From the IMG/VR virus record IMGVR_UViG_3300019763_000002, positions 1 through 43,893 of that record: 43,893 nucleotides of DNA. One strand, given 5' to 3'. The translations under genes were made by a program, and so were the position numbers. Below are positions 16,480 through 25,900 of the stretch, one piece after another. How positions within the stretch are numbered: position 1 is the first letter of the stretch; every line of letters begins with the position of its first letter. Source of the DNA: a virus. The notes beneath the pieces are model-generated. The model was not told the origin of the DNA. It ran no database searches and worked only from the letters and a program-made list of their open reading frames with translations.

Positions 16480-16995
16480 ATGGCTGGCGTTAATAAAGCA
16501 ATAATTTTAGGTAATTTAGGGCAAGATCCGGAAGTGCGATTTATGCCAAGTGGCGAGGCTGTTGCGAATCTATCAATAGCAACTTCTGAAACATGGAAAG
16601 ACAAGCAAACTGGCGAGCAAAAAGAAAAAACAGAATGGCATCGCGTATCTGTTTTTGGTAAATCAGCTGAAATAGCTGGAGAATATCTTAAAAAAGGCTC
16701 TAAAGTTTATATCGAGGGTAAAATCCAGACTCGCAAATGGACTGACCAGCAAGGTCAAGATAAATACACAACCGAAATTGTATTACAAGGTTTTGGTGGA
16801 GTCATGCAAATGCTTGATGGTAAAAATAATAGCGGTGGACAGCAAGTTACGCAACCAAGTTATCAGCAACAAGCGCCAACTCAGCAACCGATACATAAAG
16901 TTAACCCACAAGAGCCAACTATCGACTTTGATGATGATATCCCATTTGCCCCAATCGGATTAATGCACAATAATTTATTAATTCACTGCATATAA
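16480..16995 (+). CDS. ssb: Single-stranded DNA-binding protein
   Basis: 171 aa. The OB fold starts [20 protein letters not shown] and contains [20 protein letters not shown] and [12 protein letters not shown], all standard SSB signatures. A Gln/Pro-rich linker follows, then DFDDDIPF, the acidic tip that recruits partner proteins. Here the tip is not terminal: [15 protein letters not shown] follows. I recall similar tails in other phage SSBs, so it may be a phage-specific interaction tail. It is preceded by GAGGG and lies 2 bp after its neighbour. Confidence 0.93.
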   Translation: MAGVNKAIILGNLGQDPEVRFMPSGEAVANLSIATSETWKDKQTGEQKEKTEWHRVSVFGKSAEIAGEYLKKGSKVYIEGKIQTRKWTDQQGQDKYTTEIVLQGFGGVMQMLDGKNNSGGQQVTQPSYQQQAPTQQPIHKVNPQEPTIDFDDDIPFAPIGLMHNNLLIHCI

Positions 16996-17032
16996 CAACA
17001 AAGCCAAGGACGGCTATTTTAAGAGGTGTAAT

Positions 17033-17488
17033 ATGAAAATAATAGGTATTGATCCAGACGTAAGAAAGTGCGGTTTATGCGTTATGCATGACGGAGTTAT
17101 TATAGAGTTAAGCTGTACCACACCATCAAAAATAATAGAAGATATTAAAATTTACCATGAGCGAGGTTATATTTTTGCTATTGAAGACCTGGAAAGCAGT
17201 AAGGCAACTTATTATAGGGGAAAGCAAAACCAAGCGCAGATGATGAAAATAGCTCAAAATGTAGGAATGGCAAAAGGCGCTTATGAAATAATAAAGCAAG
17301 CGATTATTGAGTGCACAGGTAATAATCCGTTTTTATCACCACAAGGTTGTGGAAAGTTAGTTAAAAAAGATAAAGATTATTTCAATCAAATATCTGGCTG
17401 GAGTGAAAATAGCAATGAGGATAAGCGTGATGCATGGGCTGTAGCTAATTTCGCTTATAAAAATTATAAAGGTATAAAAAATGTTTAA
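17033..17488 (+). CDS. RuvC-like Holliday junction resolvase
   Basis: 151 aa. The RNase H-like fold begins IGIDPDVRKCGL (Asp7), followed by AIEDLES (Glu51/Asp52), and ends with EDKRDAWAVANFA, the acidic helix that completes the metal site in RuvC. It would cut branched DNA before packaging. Preceded by AAGAGGTG at normal spacing and followed by a 60-aa gene overlapping it by 8 bp. Confidence 0.85.
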   Translation: MKIIGIDPDVRKCGLCVMHDGVIIELSCTTPSKIIEDIKIYHERGYIFAIEDLESSKATYYRGKQNQAQMMKIAQNVGMAKGAYEIIKQAIIECTGNNPFLSPQGCGKLVKKDKDYFNQISGWSENSNEDKRDAWAVANFAYKNYKGIKNV

Positions 17489-17663
17489 ATTACCAAAATT
17501 AACAAACTACAAAACACTATACAATAAAGAAAAACTACGCGCTGATTTATTGCAGCATGATTTGGATATAGTTGACGAGTTGCATTATGACGAAATTAAA
17601 AAGCTAGAAAATTGTATTGATAAATTGCGTGGCCAACTGGTCAGAATGGCTAAGGAAAAATAA
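17481..17663 (+). CDS. Small coiled-coil protein, 60 aa
   Basis: Highly charged and helical throughout (DLDIVDELHYDEIKKLENCI, then DKLRGQLVRMAKEK) with heptad spacing. It overlaps the end of the resolvase gene by 8 bp, suggesting coupled expression and perhaps an accessory role. The last codons contain an AACTGGTCAGA half-operator, but without a second half or a -10. Confidence 0.6.
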   Translation: MFKLPKLTNYKTLYNKEKLRADLLQHDLDIVDELHYDEIKKLENCIDKLRGQLVRMAKEK

Positions 17664-17705
17664 AGAGCATAACCCTTAGTTAAAACGTGAATGGAGCAAA
17701 GCGTA

Positions 17706-17885
17706 ATGAATCTTTTTGAACGTGTTGTTATGTTTTTTAAGCCTAAAACTAGCAAGCAAATAGTGGAGGAGTTTATTGAGGTATTTCCGGATCGCTGCAT
17801 GATTTGCAGTATGCACGATTTTGGATTAAATAACGGTTTATGCACTGGCGACGCAAAACCACATAAATGTATAGAGAAAACATAA
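17706..17885 (+). CDS. Small Cys-rich protein, 59 aa
   Basis: Two starts are possible, 17691 and 17706. GGAG lies about 9 bp before the second, which I chose (MNLFERVVMFFKPKTS). The C-terminal half carries CMICSMHDFGLNNGLC and then HKC, giving four Cys and two His that could hold one zinc ion. The short hydrophobic N-terminus is probably an amphipathic helix. It is the last gene before promoter P3. Function unknown. Confidence 0.55.
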   Translation: MNLFERVVMFFKPKTSKQIVEEFIEVFPDRCMICSMHDFGLNNGLCTGDAKPHKCIEKT

Positions 17886-17943
17886 CACTGTAATTCAGAG
17901 GATATACAGCCGACTTTCACGCATCAGGCCATTTTATCAATAC

Positions 17944-17983
17944 AACTGGTCGGAGTTGTTAAATCAAAATAGTGTGTTATATT
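17944..17983 (+). promoter_or_regulatory. FadR-like operator/promoter module, copy P3
   Basis: Operator AACTGGTCGGAGTTGTT (17944-17960, identical to P1), 17 bp, TGT and the -10 TATATT (17978-17983). Predicted start about 17990, 20 nt before the ATG of the next gene, which has AGGAG in between. Confidence 0.8.
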
Positions 17984-18009
17984 AAATAAAAATCAGTTAG
18001 GAGAATAAA

Positions 18010-18204
18010 ATGAAATATTTAAATTACGACCAAACTAGCGGACAAGTGACAGACAAGTCAGGAACGCTTATTACCACTTATATTGGCGCTACCCCTGTAG
18101 AAATAGAAAAATCTTCAACAGTTGATGATATTATCAAGTTAAAAAATGCTGGCTTTACAGCGGAAGATATTATCGCCATTAAAAAAGCTAATTTGGATAA
18201 ATAA
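18010..18204 (+). CDS. Hypothetical protein, 64 aa
   Basis: First gene under P3, with TTAGGAGAATAAA before the ATG. The N-terminal half is beta-like (GQVTDKSGTLITTYIGATPV). The second half (STVDDIIKLKNAGFTAEDII) looks like a small helical UBA/SHOCT-like unit that could bind a partner. No firm family. It lies 1 bp before the following gene. Confidence 0.65.
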   Translation: MKYLNYDQTSGQVTDKSGTLITTYIGATPVEIEKSSTVDDIIKLKNAGFTAEDIIAIKKANLDK

Positions 18205-18205
18205 A

Positions 18206-18481
18206 ATGAAAACACCTGAAAAAATGACAGTAACCTTATTTTTCTACAAGATGCCTTATTATGACCATTTTAAATGGACAGATGCGTCAGAGATGGAAAA
18301 ATTCGGATGGGAACTTTTAGCGACTAAAGAAATTGAAATTGAGACACCAGAAATTAATAGTTCTGATTTATTACAAAGAAAACGTGATAGACTTGAAGAG
18401 CAGAAACAAAAAGCGATTGAATCCAAAGAAATTGAAATTGCAGCTATTGACGATCATTTGGCGGCTTTAAAAAAGATTTAA
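18206..18481 (+). CDS. Hypothetical coiled-coil protein, 91 aa
   Basis: I take the ATG at 18206, one base after the upstream stop. The N-terminal part is a small alpha/beta region (VTLFFYKMPYYDHFKW). Residues 50-91 form a charged coiled coil (RKRDRLEEQKQKAIESKEIE). No family recognised. Part of the P3 transcript. Confidence 0.6.
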   Translation: MKTPEKMTVTLFFYKMPYYDHFKWTDASEMEKFGWELLATKEIEIETPEINSSDLLQRKRDRLEEQKQKAIESKEIEIAAIDDHLAALKKI

Positions 18482-18671
18482 TCACCAACTTGGGTTTTGT
18501 GCTGCTCATTATCACAAACAGTCTCGCTAGTATCAGTGATGTGCAACTCCTTAGCACTAGACCTCAGCGATAAAAGACAAAGCACTAGCCAAGGGTTTTA
18601 ACTTTCCCTTCATAGCTGGTAGCCCCGCCAGCGGCGACAGAGTGGCATTTATTTTAATAAAGGTTATAAAA
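18482..18671 (+). other. 190-bp spacer before the lysozyme-like gene
   Basis: No convincing gene. Short frames (about 20-27 codons) exist but lack ribosome binding sites. The segment is locally GC-richer around 18615-18640, where GCTGG-N8-CCAGC and CCGC-CA-GCGG can form alternative hairpins, and CACTAG occurs twice about 50 bp apart. It could be a structured leader or a decayed gene. No promoter module was found in it. Confidence 0.4.
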
Positions 18672-19139
18672 ATGAACAAAGAACAACTACAAACACTAAT
18701 CGCTGAGCCTGTAATGCGTAAAATACCGCACGGCTACAGTGAAGAAGCGGTAACAGCTTTTATGATGTGTATCGCGCACGAGTCAAAACGGTGCACGTAT
18801 ATTAAGCAAATTAATGGCCCAGCTTTAGGTTTTATTCAGATGGAGCCAGCGACGCATAATGACACATGGAAATATGGCGACTCAATATGGGATAATGCTT
18901 TGACGCTTGGTATCATTAATGAAGTTGAGCACATGCAAAAAATACACCCAAAGCCTGAGCGATTAGTTTATGATATTGCTTATAATGTATTTATGTTTAG
19001 GCAGCGAATGTTTATGAAAAAAGGCGCTATACCTAAAGATTTGCATGGCATTAGCGCTTATTTAAAAACTCACTGGAATAGCGCAGAAGGTAAGGCGCAT
19101 TTTGGTAGCTACTACGATGATTATATTAATTGGAAATAA
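18672..19139 (+). CDS. Lysozyme/transglycosylase-like protein, probable endolysin
   Basis: 155 aa. CIAHESKRCTYIKQINGPAL and then GFIQMEPATHNDTW follow the pattern of lysozyme-fold muramidases: a catalytic Glu in the AHES helix, then the G-[FL]-x-Q-M strand. The size fits a phage endolysin without a cell-wall-binding domain. There is no signal peptide, so release would need one of the holin candidates (37224 or 33522). The family is inferred from motif shape, and a structural virion muramidase is the alternative. The in-frame GTG at 18642 is less likely than this ATG. Confidence 0.55.
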   Translation: MNKEQLQTLIAEPVMRKIPHGYSEEAVTAFMMCIAHESKRCTYIKQINGPALGFIQMEPATHNDTWKYGDSIWDNALTLGIINEVEHMQKIHPKPERLVYDIAYNVFMFRQRMFMKKGAIPKDLHGISAYLKTHWNSAEGKAHFGSYYDDYINWK

Positions 19140-19140
19140 C

Positions 19141-19677
19141 CTAAAATCGATAAACTAAATTTAAACTATGACTACGCGTCCATTCATCATAAGGTTTTTC
19201 TGTTATTCTTGAGTGTGACGAGTAGCTATATCTAATTATAAAATCACTAGATATAACATAATCTAAGTTAATAAAATAACCTTTATCGTCATCTCTATCA
19301 TAATCATAATAACCCGTAGATTTATTTCTAACGCTTGAATCAACATAGCTCCAACTAATGCCTGGAGAAATATAAAAATCACTAATTTCAAAGCGGTAAA
19401 ATAAACCTACGCTAACAACGTTGTCCATTTCTAAATATAGTTCTTTATATTTCCCTTCTGTTCGTCCATTGCTTTTAGCTTTGTAGTGAGTTAGTGAAAA
19501 GCCTATATTGTTGTTATTTATATAAGCTAAGCCGTAATTATCAGCATAAAAAGAAAAGTTTGCTACATTATCAGTGCCACGCCACGCATGTTCAAATTTA
19601 GATTGACCAACGCTAAATTGATACTCACTAGCAACAGCGCTAAACGATAACAAAAAACATAATAAATATTTAATCAT
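19141..19677 (-). CDS. Lom-like outer-membrane beta-barrel
   Basis: 178 aa. A clear Sec signal peptide (MIKYLLCFLLSFSAVAS) is followed by alternating strands rich in Tyr and Ser, and it ends LNLVYRF with the C-terminal Phe used by the BAM machinery. Eight strands are plausible, the OmpX/Ail/Lom size. Phage-encoded barrels of this kind (lambda Lom) alter the host surface and may block re-adsorption or aid adhesion. It is the last gene of the tail operon, convergent with the lysozyme-like gene, and overlaps its neighbour by 8 bp. Confidence 0.75.
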   Translation of the reverse strand: MIKYLLCFLLSFSAVASEYQFSVGQSKFEHAWRGTDNVANFSFYADNYGLAYINNNNIGFSLTHYKAKSNGRTEGKYKELYLEMDNVVSVGLFYRFEISDFYISPGISWSYVDSSVRNKSTGYYDYDRDDDKGYFINLDYVISSDFIIRYSYSSHSRITEKPYDEWTRSHSLNLVYRF

Positions 19678-20083
19678 GACTAATCATCCATAAGATATCG
19701 GCAGTTACGCGACTATTACGCTCTTTTCTAAACAATCCACTAGCAGCCGCTATTAGCTCGAAGCAATACCATTTGTCCTTGTGGTTCGGTAATAACTTAA
19801 ATAATAAGCTAGATGCTGCAAAGTAATCGTATGATTTGCCAATTTGAGCATTTAAAAACTCAAAAGCTTTTTTGTCATCACAACCAATATTAAAAAAATC
19901 AACAGTTGAATATCTAGCTTTAAACTCAGCAATAGGCGTTTTTACAACGCCATTTTTGAACACAGATTCAATGACAAACTTACCGTCTTTAGTTACTGCA
20001 CCGCCATGATGCCAGCGCGACCATGTAACTAATCTGATAATTAAAGATCCGATTGTTCTATTTCGTACTAGCGCTATTTTCAT
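19670..20083 (-). CDS. Permuted NlpC/P60 (YiiX-like) hydrolase
   Basis: 137 aa. The order of the catalytic residues is that of circularly permuted papain-like proteins: His first (TWSRWHHGGAV, His25/26), then Cys (KWYCFELIAAA, Cys107). YiiX/YebB-type members act on peptide or acyl bonds, and many phage tail operons carry one near the tip genes. It may help cross the cell wall or act in the infected cell. No signal peptide. It lies 1 bp after the 110-aa gene. Confidence 0.65.
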   Translation of the reverse strand: MKIALVRNRTIGSLIIRLVTWSRWHHGGAVTKDGKFVIESVFKNGVVKTPIAEFKARYSTVDFFNIGCDDKKAFEFLNAQIGKSYDYFAASSLLFKLLPNHKDKWYCFELIAAASGLFRKERNSRVTADILWMISHD

Positions 20084-20084
20084 T

Positions 20085-20417
20085 TTATTTTATCTCTAAA
20101 TGCTGTGTAGTCTCATTAAATGCTAGCTTTGTTTTTACTGCATACGACAATCGTTCTTTAATTGTAGAGTTATCATCTGGCACTTCTGGCTCACCAAATA
20201 TTTCATCTAAAACCTTATTCACAGCATTAATAAAATCTTCTAGAAATTTCATTTCATCACCGCCAAACAGCATTGGGATATCATCAGTATCACGCAGTAC
20301 AGGCCACCTTTCACGTGATTGAGTCTCGTCAAAAAAAGATAGCACTAAAAAGTTATTATTGTCGGCATCACCATACTTTACTGTATATTTTATTCCGCCT
20401 CGTGTAAATTCAAACAT
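20085..20417 (-). CDS. Hypothetical tail-region protein, 110 aa
   Basis: A small acidic protein. The N-terminal half is beta-rich (FEFTRGGIKYTVKYGDADNN) and the C-terminal half helical. It lies within the distal-tail gene group, spaced 1-2 bp from both neighbours. Possibly a fibre-assembly chaperone by size and position; no sequence motif supports that. Confidence 0.65.
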   Translation of the reverse strand: MFEFTRGGIKYTVKYGDADNNNFLVLSFFDETQSRERWPVLRDTDDIPMLFGGDEMKFLEDFINAVNKVLDEIFGEPEVPDDNSTIKERLSYAVKTKLAFNETTQHLEIK

Positions 20418-20419
20418 AA

Positions 20420-20953
20420 TTATCTCACTATAAAATCAACACTTAAAGAATCAATACCCCAATCAGAACCAATAGCTTTTAACGACTTATTGATGCGATG
20501 GGTTTCGAGTTTCCAGTTTCCAGCGCTCGGTAATGTTCCAGTAGCTGAAATAACACCGTTAGTTAATGTTGTCTCGAAATAAACTTCATCAATAATTGTG
20601 CCACTTGACCCACCAGCATATTTTGTCAAAGGTAAAGCTAAAACAGGTGGATAGCCTAAAGCTGTTTGGTCTAACTGCGATTGTACATCGTTATTATCAT
20701 CAATAATATTGGCTGTCATTGTTATAGCATCACCATTATCTACAAAATAAATTGGCGAATATGATGCTGGAGGGTTTCCATTGATTGTTGTTTCTACTGA
20801 GTCAATAGAAAATACATCATCTTTTTGTTCAACAGTAAAATTACACTCTTGCCAAACTCCTGACACAACTTCTTTTTTTATTCTGTCACCATTAATTAGA
20901 TCTTCAAAATTAACCGGAACAAAAGCGCCATTTTCAAGTCTTTGGTAATTCAT
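20420..20953 (-). CDS. Tail-tip/fibre-associated protein, 177 aa
   Basis: All-beta composition with repeated Asn, Gly and Thr turns. The middle (FVDNGDAITMTANIIDDNND) resembles Ig-like or carbohydrate-binding modules found on tail tips. No enzymatic motif. It abuts its neighbours (stop to start within 2 bp). Host-recognition function is inferred from operon position. Confidence 0.65.
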   Translation of the reverse strand: MNYQRLENGAFVPVNFEDLINGDRIKKEVVSGVWQECNFTVEQKDDVFSIDSVETTINGNPPASYSPIYFVDNGDAITMTANIIDDNNDVQSQLDQTALGYPPVLALPLTKYAGGSSGTIIDEVYFETTLTNGVISATGTLPSAGNWKLETHRINKSLKAIGSDWGIDSLSVDFIVR

Positions 20954-21364
20954 TTATACATACTCCCCTATTTCATACGCGTAAACTATATCGCGCCCTG
21001 TATTTCCTGCGTTTTTATCTACAGAAAATGAAGTACATTCAATCACGTCATAAACCTTAAGGCCAGCGCTTGGTGATGAAATATTAACAAAGTTTCTTAT
21101 GACTGCGAATTGCGTGCTGTCTGCCGAGTTAGCGTGAACTAATTCTTTTTCTGACTCAATAACCGTGCCGTTAACAGTTAATGATATTCCAACCTGACCA
21201 GAGACTAATGAAGTTAGTAAAAATATTCTGTAAACCTTGCTACCACTCTCTGCAACCGATAATAAATTCCCAGTTTGCCCTAGTGTAATAGTTCCAGATG
21301 AAATCCCCTCAGAAACAAAATAAGTTTTATCTCCTGCGACCTGTGTTAATGGTATGTCAGCCAT
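20954..21364 (-). CDS. Tail-associated beta protein, 136 aa
   Basis: Beta-rich throughout (GTITLGQTGNLLSVAESGSK), Ser/Thr/Val-rich, with no Cys pairs except one. Directly adjacent to the 177-aa gene. It is probably a small tail or fibre component. No family recognised. Confidence 0.65.
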   Translation of the reverse strand: MADIPLTQVAGDKTYFVSEGISSGTITLGQTGNLLSVAESGSKVYRIFLLTSLVSGQVGISLTVNGTVIESEKELVHANSADSTQFAVIRNFVNISSPSAGLKVYDVIECTSFSVDKNAGNTGRDIVYAYEIGEYV

Positions 21365-21366
21365 GA

Positions 21367-22059
21367 TTAAACCGCCTCTAAAATTGTTGATGTTCTTGCG
21401 TAAAGATGAATAGTCGAGCCAGCATTTATCACTAAATTATCACCCGCTGACACTGTGCCTTTTTCAAAAATAAGTGTATTACTAGGATTTAATAACCTGA
21501 CCGTTTGTGTACTTGCTTTGCTGTTGCTAATAACAATAAAATCACCAGATGCAAATGTCGGTTGCGTAAAATCACTTGCCGCACCTGTTGCACTAATAAA
21601 GTTTTGACTATTGGTATTAAGCGTCGCACTAGCTGTATATGGTGGCAACCATCTTGTGCCGCTGTAGTATTGCCAGTCTGCATTTGTTGGCGATGGCTCG
21701 CTCGCTGTTACATCAGCTAAATTAGTCATCAACTGCCAGAAAGCACCATCATGATAAACGCTTGCAGGGGTATTTAACGCACCTGTTAATGTTGACCATT
21801 CTGTTTTAAAATTAGATGCTGACAGTGCTATAATTTCACTATTCGCAGCATTAGTCGCTGCAGTTTCTGCGTCTGTTTTAGCGGTATTAACCAATCCAAA
21901 ATCAATGTTAAATTCACCAATTGATGTATTTATACTGCTAACTAGCGTATTGGCTTGGTACGTTGTCCAGTTAACCGCATTAGTGCTAAAAGCACCAGCC
22001 GCTTGTGTGAATGGATCTGGTACTGTGCCGCCATATTCTGTTATTGTTGATACAGTCAT
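21367..22059 (-). CDS. Tail-fibre-like protein, 230 aa
   Basis: An N-terminal attachment-like region is followed by an Ala/Asn-rich helical stalk (NTAKTDAETAATNAANSEII) typical of phage fibre trimers, then a beta-rich domain with the phrase ASVYHDGAFWQLMTNLADVT, often seen in tail fibres. The C-terminal 70 residues are a compact beta domain. It is short for a receptor-binding fibre, so it may work with the adjacent beta proteins as a multi-protein tip. Confidence 0.7.
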   Translation of the reverse strand: MTVSTITEYGGTVPDPFTQAAGAFSTNAVNWTTYQANTLVSSINTSIGEFNIDFGLVNTAKTDAETAATNAANSEIIALSASNFKTEWSTLTGALNTPASVYHDGAFWQLMTNLADVTASEPSPTNADWQYYSGTRWLPPYTASATLNTNSQNFISATGAASDFTQPTFASGDFIVISNSKASTQTVRLLNPSNTLIFEKGTVSAGDNLVINAGSTIHLYARTSTILEAV

Positions 22060-22977
22060 TTATATTAATTCCTGAACTTGTATAGTCATGTCGCTAACTT
22101 GCGGACCGCTTAAATTTATCTGATAGTTGTTATAATAACCGAAAGTGGCCGTTCCGTCATTTATATCATCTTCATTACCGACCCACACAGTTTCCTGTTG
22201 AGATAAAGATTTTAATTGATTTTTAACATATGGCATTTTAATAGTATCAATGAAGCAATCATAATCCATTAAATCGGCTGTTCTTCTTCTGATAATATTA
22301 AACCCACCAAACCCGTCATCTTCTCTAACACTAAAATCTAAACCTTGTACTGATGTTCCGTAGACTGTGGTTCCAAGCGCTAACGATTCACCCATTACTA
22401 GATTACCAAAGGATATTGTGCCGCCACCTGTGCAAGTGACAATAACGTCGTTTCCGATTATCGGCGGTAAGTCTAAAAGTATAAATCTAGTTATTGCCAC
22501 AACTGGCGAGAAAAAGAATTCATACCAATTTACCCGTGCGCTATTGTCTAACATGTCAATATCGCGGTCGTAAATGTCAGTTACGCCATTATTAACAGTA
22601 ACGTTAATTGTTTCAGCGCCCGTTATATTAAAGCCTGCGATACTGTTTGTTAATGTCGCAGGAATTACGGTTGTCGTTAGTGTTAACTCATCTGTTGAAG
22701 CTGTGCTGTTTTTATTGTCAAACATTCTGTAGCGATTAGTTGGACCAATTTCTACCCATGTTTGAGGATTTGCAGCAACACCAGTTTCGGGATCGTCGCT
22801 TGTGTTTGGATCTGCAACAACTTCATAAATTTTATGAGTAGTTGTTAATATCCGCTGATCGCCTAAATTGTAAGTTCCTGCCGTCCATACTGTTTCATCA
22901 GCACTAGCATCTGGCTCAGGAATGGATGACGATGATAAGTTACTATCACTAATTGTTATAGGTTTAATAACTCTCAT
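22060..22977 (-). CDS. Minor tail/tip protein, 305 aa
   Basis: Follows the tape measure gene, overlapping by one base, where distal tail proteins normally lie. Residues 25-80 contain DETVWTAGTYNLGDQRILTT and NPQTWVEIGPTNRYRMFD, a carbohydrate-binding-like pattern that I recall from phage tip proteins. The middle is beta-rich with a Gly-rich turn. The C-terminus is beta-rich as well. No lytic domain seen. Confidence 0.7.
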   Translation of the reverse strand: MRVIKPITISDSNLSSSSIPEPDASADETVWTAGTYNLGDQRILTTTHKIYEVVADPNTSDDPETGVAANPQTWVEIGPTNRYRMFDNKNSTASTDELTLTTTVIPATLTNSIAGFNITGAETINVTVNNGVTDIYDRDIDMLDNSARVNWYEFFFSPVVAITRFILLDLPPIIGNDVIVTCTGGGTISFGNLVMGESLALGTTVYGTSVQGLDFSVREDDGFGGFNIIRRRTADLMDYDCFIDTIKMPYVKNQLKSLSQQETVWVGNEDDINDGTATFGYYNNYQINLSGPQVSDMTIQVQELI

Positions 22978-25900
22978 TATGCAATCACCCTTGTATCTAA
23001 ACCACCTAGTTCCATTCGCTGTAAGATCTCAGCGGTCTTTTTAGTGTTTTTATTCATTTGACGCATTAACGCCTCGTTTTCTTCTGCTTTAACTGGATCA
23101 ACAGGTGATGGATTTGCAACAGGATTATCAACAGTAACAGTTTGAGCTTGTAATATAGCGGCATTTAAAGCCTCAATTGCTTGCGCTGTTGTCAATGTGT
23201 TTTCACTGATGCCATTTAATAAATCAATTTGCACCTGTGCGTTTTCTACAATTAAATCTAGTCTTGTTATTTCATCAAGATAATTCTGCTCAGCTATATC
23301 AAGTAAAGCTATTGCAGCTTCTTCTTGAATGCTTAACTGATTTAAAAGCTCCTCAGTATTTAGCCCATCAAGCGCTAATTGAGCCTCTTGATATTGAGTG
23401 ATAGCATCATTTAGCGATAACGTATTGTCATTAATTCCGACAAGTTGATTATATTGTCTATCTAGCGCCGCAATTTGTGACTGTGCCGATGACGCGCGGC
23501 CACTTGCTAAGTCCGCGATAGATTTCAACTGATTTTTGGCTGTAGCTTGTGCAACTCTAAAAGCAGCAGCACTTGAAAATTCATTAGCGCTTGGTAATTG
23601 ACCAGATAGAGTTTGAGCGCTTGAAAAGTCACCCTTTCTCGCTTTAGAAAGTGCGCCAGCTACATCATTGTTATTAACACTTGCCGCACCTGACAATCTG
23701 GTCGCAAGCGCAGACATACTTGATATTACTGATTGCAGTCCGCTTTTTCTGCTTTCAAATGCGCTAGATAGTGCTGATTTTGCGTTATCTAACACTGCCT
23801 CAGCAGCGCTTTGATTAGCTAAAACAGCGCTTCTTTGCGTTTCAATACGCGACATTTCAGCACTAAAAGCATCTCTTGATGATTGCAATATAACGTTAGC
23901 ACGTTCTTTTTCTAAACTAACAGATTCTCTAATTGCTGCCATAGCGTCATTTATAGCATTAGTTTGACCATTTTTAATCGCGTTGTAATAAGCATCTAAG
24001 CCAGGGACAAGTTGCATTAACGTTGCAAACATCTCTTGGCCTGACTCAGTTGTTAAATCAAGACCCTCAATCAACGCTCTAAACCCATCTCTAGTTGCTG
24101 GGATAGAAAGCCCTAGCTCATTAAAAGAAGTGTTTAAACCTTCTGTAAGTTGTGCTAATTGCTCTTGCTCACTAAAAAATGATTGATAATACTGTGAAGA
24201 TAATGAAGCAAGATTATCCAAGCCGCCAGCCAGTTCAACTATATTTGTCGACGCAATAGCCGCTTCTTTACCTACCAAACCAAAATTTAAGTTTAGCCTT
24301 TCTGATACCGCTGAAAACGCATTAAAGTTAGATACTATTCGATCTAATGTATCACTAGAAAGTTCACCCTCTTTTTTAAATTCATCTAACATACCACCAA
24401 AAACAGCATCAACCATTCCGTTGGTTGTTTTAGCAACCCATTCAGATATTGTTTGTTGGACTTCCTCTTCTGACATGTCCTTTATACTGACTGACATAGA
24501 TGTGGAAAATCCATTGATAAATTCTTCAACTGACTTTGTAACAACTGTACTTGAACCATCTAACCATCTTTTAGTGTCATCATCTATAAATTTACCTAGT
24601 GCGCCAAAACTATCAGCAATAGTTGTTTTTACTTCTGTTATATCAAAAAGCTTTGCAGCGTCTAATATTGATGCTTTCATACTATCAAAAATTGAATTAA
24701 TAGCGTCAACATCTAAGGCCGTTTCAGTTGTTCTTGTTTTTGAACCGCGAAATAAAGATTTTCTACCTTTTTCTATTAGCGTTGTTGATCCAGATGCCCC
24801 AGCAGATGAAACACCTAAATCAAGTCTTGTATCTTTTGGCTTGTATGATGACCCAAAAAGCCCACCAGTAAGTCCGCCAAGCAATCCGCCAATAGTACCA
24901 TCTCCGCCTAACTGTTTGGAAAGCCAAGAAGATGCTGTGTATATAGCAGCCGCCATTGGTATTTTAGATGCTATACTTGCCAACCCTAAAGAATCCAACA
25001 TCCCTTTACCAGCCGTAGCGCCAGCACCACCGCCGTCACCTATACCAAGACTTAACAAAATCTTTTTAGTGGTAGCTTGATGTATCATTTGCGCGATCAT
25101 TTGTTTAAAGCTATTGATAAGCGAGTCTTTCATCGACTCAAAGCCGTTAAACATATTTGACCATACGCTTTCAAAGGCTTGGTCTAGTCTATCGGCTGCG
25201 AGTTCTGACATCTTAGCCCACTCGTCAATCTCTTTATTTTGTTTTTTTACAGCTTTTGTTATTTTGTTGCTATTATCTATAATGCTTTTTGTTTTTTTAT
25301 TGCTCTCAGTTTTAACTTCACTATAAACTGACAATGTAGCATCTCGCTCAGCCATTATGCTTGTAATAACACTGTCTCTTGCCATGTTAGCATATTGTAT
25401 TTTAACATCGGCTGTTTCTATAGCGGTTGCTATTTGTTCATCTCTAGCTCTTGTGGCTGCATCAATCTGATCGTCAGCAGCTTTAAGATATGCGTTTGAC
25501 ATATCGTTAGCTAGTTTTTCAGCTTCTTTCAACGCTTTTTTGTGATCGAAAGTGTCACCATCAAAAGGGTTTAATGCGTCTTTTATTTGTAGTCCGTATA
25601 TTTTTGCTTTTTCAACAATTCCAGCTAATCTAGCGCCTAGCACATTGCCAAACGCCGTTATATGTGCCTCAACTGTCGCGGGTATTGCAGCGAATGGTGA
25701 TGCTAATGTGTCTAGAATCAATCTTGCTTTTGCAGATAAAACACTAATAACAAACCCTAACTCTACAGCTAGTATTTTAGTCATTGCACGAATATTAGCG
25801 GGTAAACTCAAAAAAGCATTACCTAAGAATTTCATCGTTTCGTCAGTGATTGCGCCCAAAGCTAAAAACTGTTGTCTAAAATTTGATTCTGTTGAATTTA

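Noticed and set aside
17633-17660. Possible ninth operator (AACTGGTCAGA) in the 60-aa coiled-coil gene
   Set aside because: Only the left half matches; there is no right arm and no -10 at 17 bp, and it lies within coding sequence.
18482-18580. Small frames (20-27 codons) that could be a spanin pair
   Set aside because: No lipobox, no ribosome binding site and too short; not defensible as spanins.
24421-25080. 219-codon frame on the plus strand inside the tape measure gene
   Set aside because: Antisense shadow of a clear tape-measure coding region; no promoter module or ribosome binding site precedes it.
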